Assembly: GCF_017165765.1 (NCBI RefSeq) | Contig: NZ_JAFGZD010000005.1 | Coordinates: forward strand, 248,001-312,000 | Origin: Pseudomonas capsici | GTDB taxonomy: Bacteria; Pseudomonadota; Gammaproteobacteria; Pseudomonadales; Pseudomonadaceae | DNA length: 64,000 nucleotides | Reading direction: 5' to 3' | Shown here: positions 35,717-45,616 of the stretch, in pieces | Position numbering within the stretch: position 1 is the stretch's first letter | Layout: each line of letters starts with the position of its first letter | The notes under the pieces: generated by a model | Told to the model about the DNA's origin: nothing | The model's input: the letters and a program-made list of their open reading frames with translations, nothing else | Database searches by the model: none | Position numbers and translations under genes: made by a program

Positions 35717-38358
35717 CAGCGTTTCACCAATCCAGTCAGGCCGCCCGCAATCAGGGCGGCGGTATCAGCCAGTGCCACGAGCGGATCGAGTCCGGCAGGC
35801 ACGGCCATATAGCGAGGTTCCCAGTCCGGTTGGAACTTGTCCTTGAAGCGGCGCAGGCCCTGGAAGTTGTAGAGCTGTTCGCCGCGGCGGAACACCATCG
35901 AACCCAGACGCTGGGTCAAGGGTGCGCCGCGTCTTGGCTGCAGGCCTGACAACGGCACCATGCCCAGGCTGAAGCGTGCATAGCCTTGCTGTTTGTAATG
36001 CAGGATCAGGCCGACCATCATGAACTCCATGGTCAGCTTGGGTGCATCCGGGTGCGAGCGCATCAGGTCCAGACTGGCGAGTTCGAGGCTGGAGGTTTCC
36101 AGCAGGTTGGCAAACGCTACCGGCTTGCCTTCGAAGTGGATAATGGCAATGCGGAAGTACTTCAGGTATTCAGGGCTGAAACGGCCCAGAGAGAAGCCTT
36201 TCTCGCGCACATTCTTGCCGGTCAGCCAGGCATCGGAAATGGCCTTCAGCTCATCCAGCGGTGCCTGGCCGGCTTCGTAGATTTCCAGCGACAGACCGTC
36301 GCGGCCACCCCGGTTCCAAGTGTAGCGCAGGTCCTTCATTTCCTTGCCTTTGGCGTCGATATCGAAGCGCCGCAGGTCTACCCGTGCTTCCTCGCCCAGC
36401 TTGATCGCCGTCAGGCCGATATCCATGTAGTACGGCAGGTTCTCTGCACGGACCTGATAGAACACGGGGCGGGCATGGTGGACGTCGCACAGGTCGCGGA
36501 ATTGCCAGATCAGTTCGGCGCGCTGCTGGGTCGGGCCGATCGGGTCATACAGGGCCACAAGGCTGCGTCCGCGATGGGAGTACATCAGGAATGCGTTGTC
36601 GTTGGGGTGGAACAGGATTGCCTTGTCACCGGTCAGTACCAGTCCGCCATCGGGCTGGCTGGAGGCCTTGAGGATTTCGGCAGCCTTGTCCAGCTCGGCG
36701 GCATTCGGCAGCTTGATGACCGGACGTGCCGTGCGCAGCAGCCAGGTCAGGGATACCACCACCAGCAGCACCGCGCTGCCCAGAGCCGAGCGCAGGCCCC
36801 GTGGCGCATCGGCGTCGAGGGTGAACTGCCACCAGAGCTGATGGCTGTAAGGCACATCCTGATAGGCAAACAGCAGCAACCAGATCGAGGCGCCGACCAC
36901 GCAGGCGCTGGCGATCAGGTAAAGCGGCGAGAAGGGCAGCTCAAGCAGGCGGCTCGGACGATAGAACGAGCGGCGGAAAGTGGCCAGCAGAGCGGCCGTC
37001 AGCAGCAACAGGCTGGCTTCTTCCCAGTCGAAGCCCTTGAGCATCGACAGCACTGCACCCACCAGCAACAGAATCACCGTCAGCATCCAGGCTGCCGACA
37101 GGCGACGTCGCAGCCCTTGAGCCAGCAACAGGCACAGCACGCCCACCAGACTGGCGCCAAAGTGCGAGGCGTTGATCAGGCGATGGGGAATCATGAAGCC
37201 GACGTTTTCCAGTCGGGTGTCGATTTCCGGTGTGGCACCGGAGAACAGCAGCACAACCCCGGACAGGAACACCAGCAGCGCCAGGATCGGTGCAGCGAGC
37301 CCGGAGGCTACGCGCATGGCCTGGCGGGTGGGCAGCAGGCGCTGGGCTTCGGTAAAGAGCAGCGTCAGGCAGGCCAGCAGCAGCGGCAGCACTACGTAGA
37401 TCAGGCGATACAGCAGCAAGGCGGCTGCCAGTGGTGCTGCACCCAGTTCGTTGGCGAAGGCTGCCAGCAGAATCGCCTCGAAAACCCCTACGCCGCCCGG
37501 TACATGGCTCAGTACGCCTGCGGCCAGGGCCAGCAGGTAAATGAGTATGAAAGCGCCCAGCGGCGGTGCCGATGGCAGCAGCAGGTAAAGCACCATGGCT
37601 GCGGCGACCACGTCCAGGGCTGTGATGACCAGCTGAATCAGCGTCAGGCGCAGGTCGGGAAGGCGCAAGGTGCGTCGACCGGCCCTGACCAGAATGTTAT
37701 GGGGGATGGTCTGTTCAGGCAGCCGACGGCGATAGACCGCAACCGCCAGCAGAACACTGGCGACCAGCACCGCTGTGGCGAGAACGGCCAGTACATCTAC
37801 CGGCAGTTTCAGCGCCAGCGATGCGCCGGGCAGGTTGCTCAGGGTCGCGACTGCCGCCAGGGGTGGCAAGGCGCAGCCCAGCGACAGGCTGGCGAACAGG
37901 GTCATGCGGGCGATTTCCATCGCGCCGATGCCATGGCGCGAATACAGCCGGTAACGCACCGAGCCGCCGGAGAGCATGGACAGGCCGACGGCATTGCCAA
38001 TTGCAAAGGAGGTAAAGCCGCCCAGCAATAAGGTGCGGGTCGGCAGGTTGACGTTGGCATAACGGCTGGCGGACAGCTCGTAGCCCATCAAGATGATGAA
38101 GCCGATGATTGCGGCCAGCAGAGCGCCGCCCAGCGAGGGCAGGGGCACGGCGAACAGCGAGTCGCGCAGCGCATAGAAGTCCATCTCGATCAGCATGTGA
38201 CGACAAGCGATCAAGGCCATGCCGAACAGCAGCAGCATTACAGCCAACCCGATGGGTTGTCGGTACTTGCTGATCAGTTCCAGCCAGCGGAAGCGGACAG
38301 GTTTTATTGAGCTATTTGCAGCAACTGCTTCGTTGGTATCTGACGGGTTGTCGCGCAT
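35716..38358 (-). CDS. mprF: Aminoacyl-phosphatidylglycerol synthase/flippase MprF
   Basis: Bifunctional inner-membrane enzyme that transfers an amino acid from charged tRNA to phosphatidylglycerol and flips the product, lowering surface charge and cationic-peptide sensitivity. The N-terminal two-thirds has about 14 membrane segments (first near LIGLAVMLLLFGMALIA). The C-terminal catalytic DUF2156 domain includes DKAILFHPNDNAFLMYSH and PVAFANLL. ATG 38358 gives 880 residues with AAGGAG 7 bases upstream; a TTG lies one codon earlier. Pseudomonas enzymes are reported to use alanine; the substrate here is not proven. Confidence 0.93.
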   Translation of the reverse strand: MRDNPSDTNEAVAANSSIKPVRFRWLELISKYRQPIGLAVMLLLFGMALIACRHMLIEMDFYALRDSLFAVPLPSLGGALLAAIIGFIILMGYELSASRYANVNLPTRTLLLGGFTSFAIGNAVGLSMLSGGSVRYRLYSRHGIGAMEIARMTLFASLSLGCALPPLAAVATLSNLPGASLALKLPVDVLAVLATAVLVASVLLAVAVYRRRLPEQTIPHNILVRAGRRTLRLPDLRLTLIQLVITALDVVAAAMVLYLLLPSAPPLGAFILIYLLALAAGVLSHVPGGVGVFEAILLAAFANELGAAPLAAALLLYRLIYVVLPLLLACLTLLFTEAQRLLPTRQAMRVASGLAAPILALLVFLSGVVLLFSGATPEIDTRLENVGFMIPHRLINASHFGASLVGVLCLLLAQGLRRRLSAAWMLTVILLLVGAVLSMLKGFDWEEASLLLLTAALLATFRRSFYRPSRLLELPFSPLYLIASACVVGASIWLLLFAYQDVPYSHQLWWQFTLDADAPRGLRSALGSAVLLVVVSLTWLLRTARPVIKLPNAAELDKAAEILKASSQPDGGLVLTGDKAILFHPNDNAFLMYSHRGRSLVALYDPIGPTQQRAELIWQFRDLCDVHHARPVFYQVRAENLPYYMDIGLTAIKLGEEARVDLRRFDIDAKGKEMKDLRYTWNRGGRDGLSLEIYEAGQAPLDELKAISDAWLTGKNVREKGFSLGRFSPEYLKYFRIAIIHFEGKPVAFANLLETSSLELASLDLMRSHPDAPKLTMEFMMVGLILHYKQQGYARFSLGMVPLSGLQPRRGAPLTQRLGSMVFRRGEQLYNFQGLRRFKDKFQPDWEPRYMAVPAGLDPLVALADTAALIAGGLTGLVKR

Positions 38359-38799
38359 CAATCACTCCTTGGATCGTGCGCGACAGGATGGAGGTATGCA
38401 GCCAAGTTACCAATCCCTACGCAAAAAATATTTCGAGATGTTATCGCGTCAACGTCTCATGGGCGAACTGCTAATGGCTTGAGCGGGTGCCGTTCAGCTT
38501 TGATTCAGCTTAGGCGTATGTAACAAAAATGACTACGTTGTGTCATGCCGTATTAAAGCGTGCCTGGAGGCTGAGCGTGACGATCGCGTGTCGGTTTTTC
38601 CTACTACGTCTGGTAATGATTCTATCGGCAGTCCGTGGAAAAACTGTCGGACACAGAAATATTACGTTACGTACGTGATGATAGGGTTTCAGGGGAGAAG
38701 GGAAATAGTCTTTTTTTGTCAGACAGTTAGCAGGGGAGCTCCCATGCTTTTTCATCAGAAACAAAAAAGGCCAATCTTTCGATTGGCCTTTTTGATGTT
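38359..38799. other. Intergenic stretch, mprF promoter side to tRNA-fMet
   Basis: 441 bases without a convincing gene. It must carry the mprF promoter (reading left) and the fMet terminator at its right end. The part 38640-38760 is AT-rich with several T-runs and shows no protein frame with a ribosome site. I found no sRNA I recognise. Confidence 0.6.
38763..38793 (-). terminator. Terminator of first tRNA-fMet gene
   Basis: AAGGCCAATC-TTTC-GATTGGCCTT, with a minus-strand T-run, a few bases past the tRNA 3' end. Confidence 0.88.
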
Positions 38800-38876
<77 letters not shown>

Positions 38877-38889
38877 TCTGTGTGGCGGC

Positions 38890-38917
38890 ATTCTACAGCC
38901 GAATTCAGAAGTGTCAA
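38890..38917 (-). promoter_or_regulatory. Promoter of tRNA-fMet copy 1
   Basis: Minus strand TTGACA (38917-38912) and TAGAAT (38895-38890) with 16 bases between; 13 bases before the tRNA 5' end. Confidence 0.8.
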
Positions 38918-38985
38918 CCTTTAATGCAGAAAACCTGAAAATCAATGCGGTTTTTGCCGATTCATGCAGGTTGGCCCTACAACGC

Positions 38986-39014
38986 AAAAGGCCCGCTTTA
39001 GGGGCGGGCCTTTT
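38986..39014 (-). terminator. Terminator of second tRNA-fMet gene
   Basis: AAAAGGCCCGC pairs with GCGGGCCTTTT; T-run on the minus strand. Confidence 0.88.
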
Positions 39015-39027
39015 ACTGTACTGCATT

Positions 39028-39104
<77 letters not shown>

Positions 39105-39118
39105 TCTGATAGGGCGGC

Positions 39119-39146
39119 ATTCTACAGGGGAAGCTGAATCTGTCAA
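39119..39146 (-). promoter_or_regulatory. Promoter of tRNA-fMet copy 2
   Basis: Minus strand TTGACA (39146-39141) and TAGAAT (39124-39119) with 16 bases between, the same layout as copy 1. The leader GCCGCC after the -10 box is also shared. Confidence 0.8.
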
Positions 39147-39351
39147 TCATTAGTTTCAAAAAATGCTTTTTTCTTCAAATGCTTAGCGCTGTAAGGCTGG
39201 TGTTACAGGCGTTATGACGGTTTGTCTGACAATCCGAAAGAGCAGTGATGTAGCGGGTGCGCGCTTTTCTGATGCATTCATTTGGCTTCATGAGTGCCAC
39301 TTCCTGATACCGGTGCGATACTGCACGACCATTGATTGCAAATCGCCGTTC

Positions 39352-40413
39352 ATGACTCAGCGCAAAATCATCCACATCGATTGTGACTGCTTCTATGCAG
39401 CCATCGAAATGCGAGACGACCCGAGCCTGGCCACCAGGCCGCTGGCTGTGGGCGGGTCGCCGGACAAGAGAGGGGTGATTGCGACTTGCAACTATGAAGC
39501 ACGTGCGTACGGTGTGCGTTCGGCGATGTCTTCGGGTCACGCTTTGAAACTGTGTCCGGAGTTGACCATCGTCAAGCCGCGCATGGAGGCTTATAAGGAG
39601 GCGTCCCGGGAAATTCAGGGGATCTTTCGCGATTACACTGACCTGATCGAACCGCTCTCACTGGACGAGGCGTTTCTGGACGTCTCCGATTCAAGCCGCT
39701 TTTCCGGCAGTGCGACCCGCATTGCTCAGGATATCCGGCGTCGGGTCTCGAATCAGCTGCATATCACGGTCTCGGCTGGCGTGGCCCCCAATAAGTTTCT
39801 GGCCAAGATTGCCAGTGACTGGAAGAAGCCCAACGGCTTGTTTGTGATCACGCCCGATCAGGTCGAGGATTTTGTCGAATCTCTGCCGGTCAGCAAGCTG
39901 CACGGCGTCGGCAAGGTGACGGCTGACAAGCTGGGGCGGCTGGGGATCATCACCTGCATGGACTTGCGTCGCTGGAACAAGCTGGCACTGGTGCGTGAGT
40001 TCGGCAGTTTTGGCGAGCGGCTCTGGAACCTGGCGTTCGGGATCGACGAGCGCCCCGTGCAGACGGACAGCAGGCGTCAGTCCGTCAGTGTCGAAAATAC
40101 CTACGATATGGATTTGCCTGATCTTGCCAGTTGCATTGAAAAATTGCCTGCCTTGCTGGAAACCCTGGCTGTGCGCATGGAACGAATGGCCGGGCAATAT
40201 CGTCCCGGCAAGCCATTCGTGAAAGTGAAATTCCATGACTTTACCCAGACCACGCTGGAGCAGTCGGGAGCAGGGCGGGATCTGGCCAGTTACGAGCAAT
40301 TGCTGACTCAGGCTTTCGCCCGTGGTGCCAAACCGGTGCGATTACTGGGGATTGGCGTGCGCCTGCATGATTTGCGTGGCGCTCATGAGCAGTTGGAGCT
40401 GTTTACTCAATAG
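39352..40413 (+). CDS. dinB: DNA polymerase IV
   Basis: Y-family translesion polymerase. ATG 39352 gives 353 residues starting MTQRKIIHIDCDCFYAAIE; a longer frame from 39214 adds residues unlike the family. Catalytic acidic residues are in HIDCDCFYA and LSLDEAFLDV; the LHGVGKVTADKLGRLGI helix-hairpin-helix and the little-finger domain follow. No standard LexA box is seen in the 250 bases upstream. Confidence 0.95.
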   Translation: MTQRKIIHIDCDCFYAAIEMRDDPSLATRPLAVGGSPDKRGVIATCNYEARAYGVRSAMSSGHALKLCPELTIVKPRMEAYKEASREIQGIFRDYTDLIEPLSLDEAFLDVSDSSRFSGSATRIAQDIRRRVSNQLHITVSAGVAPNKFLAKIASDWKKPNGLFVITPDQVEDFVESLPVSKLHGVGKVTADKLGRLGIITCMDLRRWNKLALVREFGSFGERLWNLAFGIDERPVQTDSRRQSVSVENTYDMDLPDLASCIEKLPALLETLAVRMERMAGQYRPGKPFVKVKFHDFTQTTLEQSGAGRDLASYEQLLTQAFARGAKPVRLLGIGVRLHDLRGAHEQLELFTQ

Positions 40414-40442
40414 TTGCAGGCTCCTTGCAAGGAGCCTGGTTG

Positions 40443-41405
40443 TCATTCGCTATCAGGTTCTGTGGCGGGTGCCACAAGACGGCCAGCATCCTTGGCCAGA
40501 GACTTGAGAAACTCGTTCTGCAGTTGTGGATCGTTGCGTGTCAGCTCGATCAGGCTCTGCTCCAGCTCGCTGGCTTCTTCTTCAAGGCCCAGTTCCGAAA
40601 GACGCTTGACCCGATGCACCCACTGTTTGACTTCATCGTCTTCCAGGTCATCGTAGATCAGCTCGTGAGCTTCCAGCAGCTTGCCCCGCAGTGACTGGCT
40701 GATCGGCAGGCTGGCATTGGCGTGAGCATTGTCCTGATCGTCCTCGATGTTGAGGTACAGGCGCGTGACCCGGCTCAGGTCCTGTTCGGCAAACGGGCTG
40801 TCGAGCAGGTTGAGGCGCAGGACTCCGTTGCGATCGGTATTCAATTCATGAGTTTCGTTGCCTGCCTTGACCATGACCGGACGCTCGTTCCAGGGCAGGG
40901 TGGAGTTCTCGATTCTCTTGTCCTTCTGGACTTCATCGATACTGGCCAGGTTCTGCTGCGCACGGCCATGGGACGGTGCGTTCATGAACGGGTTCAGGCC
41001 GGCCACGCCGTAATTGATCCAGTCCTTGGTCACGCTGTCCGGCAGGCTGCCGAGCGTGAAGACGTTGACCACGTTGGCGCCGATGCCGGCGACTACTGCG
41101 ACGGCTCCCAGCGGAATCTCGTAGATTTCCCGCCAGGGTTGATAGGGGGTATAGCGGTCGTAATGACGGGTCACTTCAAAGTCGGTGACCTCGAAGGATT
41201 TATGTTCGTGGATACGTACCCGGCGCTGTGGCAGCTCAAGGGTCTTGGGCTCGCCGATATCGATCTGCAGAGTGTGTTCCAGCAGTTTGCGCTCTATGCG
41301 TTCTTCGTGCTCGCTGCGCTGTGACAGTTGATTGGCACAACCGCTGACGAGGAAGGTGCCGCACAGAACGGCGCTGCCGAGGCTTAGGGTGCTTCGTCTG
41401 AACAT
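40443..41405 (-). CDS. Predicted lipoprotein of unknown function (PA0957-like position)
   Basis: 320 residues. The signal peptide ends in a lipobox LVSGCAN (cysteine near residue 23). A hydrophobic stretch (IPLGAVAVVAGIGANVVNVF, about residues 98-117) could contact the membrane. The C-terminal quarter is acidic and helical. It lies directly downstream of proS on the same strand, as PA0957 does beside proS in P. aeruginosa. No domain with a known activity is recognised. Confidence 0.8.
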   Translation of the reverse strand: MFRRSTLSLGSAVLCGTFLVSGCANQLSQRSEHEERIERKLLEHTLQIDIGEPKTLELPQRRVRIHEHKSFEVTDFEVTRHYDRYTPYQPWREIYEIPLGAVAVVAGIGANVVNVFTLGSLPDSVTKDWINYGVAGLNPFMNAPSHGRAQQNLASIDEVQKDKRIENSTLPWNERPVMVKAGNETHELNTDRNGVLRLNLLDSPFAEQDLSRVTRLYLNIEDDQDNAHANASLPISQSLRGKLLEAHELIYDDLEDDEVKQWVHRVKRLSELGLEEEASELEQSLIELTRNDPQLQNEFLKSLAKDAGRLVAPATEPDSE

Positions 41406-41471
41406 GGGATCTCTTGATGCGGATTGGGCATGTGATGAGTGGCGCGCCCGCAGGACGGGCGCGCTTGTGAC

Positions 41472-43187
41472 TCAGCGTTTTACACGGCCCTGAATGAACG
41501 ACAGCACGTCGGCGACCGCAATGGCTTGTGGTTGCGACTCGGTTCGGCTCTTGTATTCCAGATTGCCTTCGGCCAGACCACGATCGCTGACCACGATGCG
41601 ATGCGGAATACCGATCAGTTCCATGTCGGCGAACTTGATGCCCGGGCTGGTTTTCTTGTCGCGGTCATCGAGCAGGACTTCAAAGCCCGCGGCAGTCAGT
41701 TCGGCATACAGCTTGTCGGTCGCTTCGCGAACAGTGTCCGTTTCATAGCGCAGTGGAACCAGGGCGATGTGGAACGGTGCCAGGGTATCGTTCCAGATGA
41801 TCCCGTTTTCATCGTTGTTCTGTTCGATGGCAGCTGCCACGACGCGGGAGACGCCGATACCGTAGCAACCCATGGACAGGTTGACGGGTTTGCCGTTTTC
41901 GCCCAGCACCTGGCACTTCATTGCTTCGCTGTACTTGGTGCCCAACTGGAAGATGTGGCCGACTTCGATGCCGCGCTTGATTTCAAGCGTGCCTTTGCCG
42001 TCCGGGCTCGGGTCGCCTGCGACGACGTTGCGCAGGTCGGCAACGGTCGGTACAGGCAGGTCGCGTTCCCAGTTGACGCCGAAGTAGTGCTTGTCGTCGA
42101 TGTTGGCGCCGACCGCGAAGTCGCTCATCAGCTCGACCGAACGGTCGATGATGCACGGCAGTGGCAGGTTCAACGGGCCCAGGGAGCCTGCGCCTGCACC
42201 GATGGCGTCACGCAGTTCGGCTTCGGAAGCCATCACCAGCGGGCTGGCGACCTGTTCCAGCTTGGTGGCCTTGATTTCGTTGAGTTCGTGGTCGCCACGA
42301 ATGATCAGCGCAATCAGCTTGCCTTCCTCGGCGGCGTGGACGATCAGTGTCTTGACGGTCTTTTCGATCGGCAGGTTGAAGCCTTCGACCAGTTTCGCGA
42401 TGGTCTTGGTGTCGGGTGTATCTACCAGACGCAGTTCTTCGGTTGCAGCGCCGCGAGTCTTCTCGCGAGGCACGGCTTCGGCTTTCTCGATGTTGGCGGC
42501 GTAGTCGGAACCATCGCTGAACACGATATCGTCCTCACCGGAGTCGGCCAGTACATGGAACTCATGCGAGCCGGCACCGCCGATGGAGCCGTTGTCGGCT
42601 TCTACAGGACGGAATTTCAGGCCCAGACGTGTGAACACGTTGCTGTAGGCCTGATGCATGCGGTCGTAGGTTTCCTGCAACGAAGCATGATCGGCGTGGA
42701 AGGAGTAGGCGTCCTTCATGACGAACTCGCGGCCGCGCATCAGGCCGAAGCGTGGGCGGATCTCGTCACGGAATTTGGTCTGGATCTGGTACATGTTGAT
42801 CGGCAACTGCTTGTAGCTGTTGAGCTCGTTGCGGGCCAGATCGGTAATGACTTCCTCGTGGGTCGGGCCCAGGCAGAAGTCACGGCTGTGACGGTCGACC
42901 AGGCGCATCAGCTCGGGGCCGTACTGCTCCCAGCGGCCGGATTCCTGCCACAGTTCGGCGGGCTGGATACCCGGCATCAGTATTTCGAGCGCGCCGGCAG
43001 CGTCCATTTCTTCACGAACGATGGCTTCGACCTTGCGCAATACGCGCAGGCCCATGGGCAGCCAGGTGTAGAGGCCGGAAGCCAGCTTGCGGATCATGCC
43101 AGCGCGCAGCAGCAGCTGATGGCTGACCACGACTGCATCGGAAGGGGTTTCTTTCTGTGTGGCGAGCAAAAATTGACTGGTGCGCAT
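41472..43187 (-). CDS. proS: Prolyl-tRNA synthetase
   Basis: Class II aminoacyl-tRNA synthetase of the long bacterial type. ATG 43187 gives 571 residues. Motif 2 region [28 protein letters not shown], the inserted YbaK-like editing domain in the middle ([24 protein letters not shown]) and the class II motif 3 [17 protein letters not shown] are present, followed by the anticodon-binding domain. The frame stays open to 43280 but the family start is [10 protein letters not shown]. Confidence 0.97.
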   Translation of the reverse strand: MRTSQFLLATQKETPSDAVVVSHQLLLRAGMIRKLASGLYTWLPMGLRVLRKVEAIVREEMDAAGALEILMPGIQPAELWQESGRWEQYGPELMRLVDRHSRDFCLGPTHEEVITDLARNELNSYKQLPINMYQIQTKFRDEIRPRFGLMRGREFVMKDAYSFHADHASLQETYDRMHQAYSNVFTRLGLKFRPVEADNGSIGGAGSHEFHVLADSGEDDIVFSDGSDYAANIEKAEAVPREKTRGAATEELRLVDTPDTKTIAKLVEGFNLPIEKTVKTLIVHAAEEGKLIALIIRGDHELNEIKATKLEQVASPLVMASEAELRDAIGAGAGSLGPLNLPLPCIIDRSVELMSDFAVGANIDDKHYFGVNWERDLPVPTVADLRNVVAGDPSPDGKGTLEIKRGIEVGHIFQLGTKYSEAMKCQVLGENGKPVNLSMGCYGIGVSRVVAAAIEQNNDENGIIWNDTLAPFHIALVPLRYETDTVREATDKLYAELTAAGFEVLLDDRDKKTSPGIKFADMELIGIPHRIVVSDRGLAEGNLEYKSRTESQPQAIAVADVLSFIQGRVKR

Positions 43188-43305
43188 GGTTGGCCGTTGT
43201 CTGTTGCTGGGACTGGAAATGACCCGGCATTGTACGGTGGTGTGCCGGTCGCGTACAGGGCGCGGCTGGCGCTGAGTCACAGGGCTGTGCTTTTGGGACT
43301 ATATG

Positions 43306-43335
43306 AAAAAACCCGGCATCGAGCCGGGTTTTTTT
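43306..43335 (-). terminator. oprD-family porin terminator
   Basis: AAAAACCCGGC-ATCGA-GCCGGGTTTTT with minus-strand T-run, 25 bases past the porin stop and before proS. Confidence 0.9.
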
Positions 43336-43359
43336 CAACTGACAGAGATCGGCCTGTGA

Positions 43360-44697
43360 TTACAGGACCGAAATCGGGTAGTCGACGATCAGGCGGAACT
43401 CGTTGACGTCGCCGTCGAAGCTGTTGCCTGCGTTAGCACGGTGCCATGCCTGACGAATGCGGAAGGACAGGTCTTTGGCCGGGCCGCTTTGCAGCACATA
43501 CTTGGCTTCAAAGTCGGTTTCCTGATGCTTGCCGTTGTCGCCATACATGCCAACATATGCACTGCCAGCAGGTGTTTTGGTGCCGTCAATGTCATAACCG
43601 CGGACGTGGCGAGTCATGAAGCTCAGGCCAGGAACGCCGTAAGGAGTCATGTTCAGGTCGTAACGAACTTGCCAGGATTTCTCGTTAGGGGCGTTGAAGT
43701 CGGAGTACTGAACGGAGTTGTTCAGGAAGATCGAGTCGCCACCACGGTTGTTGTCACCGATACCGATATAGTCGAACGGAGTGTTACCGTCGACTTTCTG
43801 GAAGGCCAGAGTCACGGTATGGGCGGCTGCGAAGGAGTATGCAACGGAGCCGGAGGCCGTAGTGTTGTTGATCGAGCCAGCGTTGGCGTTGCCTTCGTCG
43901 AGGGTGCGATAGAGGTTGGCATCGAACGCCAGAGACTGGTCGCCGCCCAGAGGCAGTGCGTAGTTCACGTTGGCGTAGTACTGATTCCAGACGTCTTCCA
44001 GTTTGGAACCGTAGAGCGCAACGCCCAGATTATCGGTAATGGCATATTTGCCGCCGATGAAGTCGGCGCTACGGGCCGGTACGCCATCGCCGTTTCTGGC
44101 GTAGTTGGCATAAATCCTGCCGCTACGGTTTGTGTCATCCTGGCTGGTACCTGAGTAGTAATGACCTGCTTCCAGATCCAGACCTTTGAGTTCGCTGCTT
44201 TGCAGGCTGATACCGCTTGCGGTCTGAGGCAGGAGGCGGCTACCGCCAACGGCAAATACAGGGCTCGTAGGCTGCATGTCGCCGACTTTCAGCTCGGTTT
44301 TGGAAATGCGGAATTTGACTGCTCCACCGAGTTTGCCAAGAGTTTCTTCGTTTCTGCCCTGACGGTCGGTCACCAGGTTGCCGGAACCGGAGTATTTGTC
44401 AGGACCCCAGAGTTTCAGGCCAAAGTAGCCGAACGCATCGACGCCGACGCCGACTGTGCCCTGGGTGTATCCCGAGCTGTAGTTGGCCCAGAGGCCTTGG
44501 GTCCAGTCGCGATCATCCTGAGCGGTTTCTTTCTTGTCACGATTGTAATAATAGTTGCGCAACTTCAGGTTAAGAGTGCTGCCCTCGACAAAGCCCTTGG
44601 CTTCAGACTGGTCACTGACAAACGGTGCTGCTGTTGCCATTTGGACGCTGGCTGCCGTAACGGCCAGTGCGATTGCGCTCCACTTCATCACTCTCAT
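43360..44697 (-). CDS. oprD: OprD-family outer-membrane porin
   Basis: 445 residues with a signal peptide (about 23 residues, ending ATAAP) and a beta-barrel. OprD-type motifs are the N-terminal FVSDQSEAKGFVEGS, the mid-barrel GDMQPTSPVFAVGGSRLLPQTA and the C-terminal SFRIRQAWHRANAG...EFRLIVDYPISVL. Basic amino acids and small peptides are substrates of P. aeruginosa OprD; the group has many paralogues with different substrates, so the symbol is by similarity and by the same position near proS (PA0956-PA0958). AAAGGAGC precedes the start. Confidence 0.88.
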   Translation of the reverse strand: MRVMKWSAIALAVTAASVQMATAAPFVSDQSEAKGFVEGSTLNLKLRNYYYNRDKKETAQDDRDWTQGLWANYSSGYTQGTVGVGVDAFGYFGLKLWGPDKYSGSGNLVTDRQGRNEETLGKLGGAVKFRISKTELKVGDMQPTSPVFAVGGSRLLPQTASGISLQSSELKGLDLEAGHYYSGTSQDDTNRSGRIYANYARNGDGVPARSADFIGGKYAITDNLGVALYGSKLEDVWNQYYANVNYALPLGGDQSLAFDANLYRTLDEGNANAGSINNTTASGSVAYSFAAAHTVTLAFQKVDGNTPFDYIGIGDNNRGGDSIFLNNSVQYSDFNAPNEKSWQVRYDLNMTPYGVPGLSFMTRHVRGYDIDGTKTPAGSAYVGMYGDNGKHQETDFEAKYVLQSGPAKDLSFRIRQAWHRANAGNSFDGDVNEFRLIVDYPISVL

Positions 44698-45616
44698 CGT
44701 GATTGCTCCTTTGGTTTTAAGAAGTTTCAGGCCGTCCCACCTGTTTTTTTATCTGGGCGGCTCTTTCTTTTTTTGTCGGCGAAAATCTATATCACGCTGA
44801 CCGTGGTTACGATAGTTGCAAACCTGTCTTTCCGAAATCTTTACGCCGATGTCGTTAAATGTTTCGCGCAGGTCGCATCCACCTCATTCCTTATCTGATC
44901 ATCGGCCTCGATACCATTGAAATCTCGTATCCGGATTGTGATAAGCCGGCTACAGAAGGCTTCAGGGTTTGTGCTCGAAGCTGCAAGCTGTCGCTTCCCT
45001 TGGTCCCGATGCTTCTGCTTTCCGCCAGGAGCATCGTGACCATGCGGGGTGTTGAAGCAACAAGCGTGCACAAAGTTCAAAATTTTTGAAAAAAAATGTG
45101 AAATTTCAGTTTTTACCTGGTGTTCTGACCATAACCTTATGATTTCCATCGGATTGTCCAGGTGGAGGGAGAAGGCGCTGGGCAAGCCGTTCGTTAGCTC
45201 TCTGCGATGTGAAGAGCCAGAAATGTTACTGCCAGCACCGGTATTTGAGTAAAACCCGGGACAGTGCTCTTTTTGGTATGCCAAAGTGTTTCTTTTTGGT
45301 GCGTCGGCTCGTAACGCTGCCACAACCTGGATCTCGCCCTTCATCTGCCAATAGGGTTGGCATGAGGTTGTTTCATTTTTATGTCCTCATGTGGTTTTTT
45401 GCTGCTTTTACGTATCGAAGGCAGCCGCAAGGTACTGGCCGATGAAAGGTGTGCATGGTTCAAATTGGTGCGGTTGTCGTGTGTGGATGAACAGGTTGGT
45501 GCGTGGGGCTTTTCAGGCATCTTCGCGGCTTATCGACGAAATGCATTCTGCCGGGTGAAGCGCCGTCCGATCCTGCGTATCCTGCGGGTCAGATATTCAA
45601 CCTGGGAGCTTTTATC
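44698..45616. other. 919-base stretch without a recognised gene
   Basis: Lies between the divergent oprD-like porin and the HIT-family gene. It has an AT-rich core near 45070-45110 (AAAATTTTTGAAAAAAAA) and a short AGCTGCAAGCT-like repeat near 44978. A 167-residue minus-strand frame (44841-45344) shows no ribosome site or family similarity. A 23-residue frame beginning MNRLVRGAF ends just before the HIT gene. The region should contain two promoters; I cannot assign the rest. Confidence 0.55.

Noticed and set aside
35986..38031. 681-codon open frame on the plus strand
   Set aside because: It is antisense to mprF, Gln/Arg/Gly-rich with no domain, and follows the third-position bias of the real gene.
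39189..39208. CTGTAA-N8-TTACAG palindrome upstream of dinB as a LexA box
   Set aside because: The CTGT and ACAG cores are 12 bases apart, not 8, and it lies 144 bases before the start. It is not a standard SOS box.
41439..43406. 655-codon plus-strand frame
   Set aside because: Antisense to proS; no ribosome site or recognisable motif.
44841..45344. 167-codon minus-strand frame in the porin-HIT gap
   Set aside because: No start signal, no domain, irregular composition.
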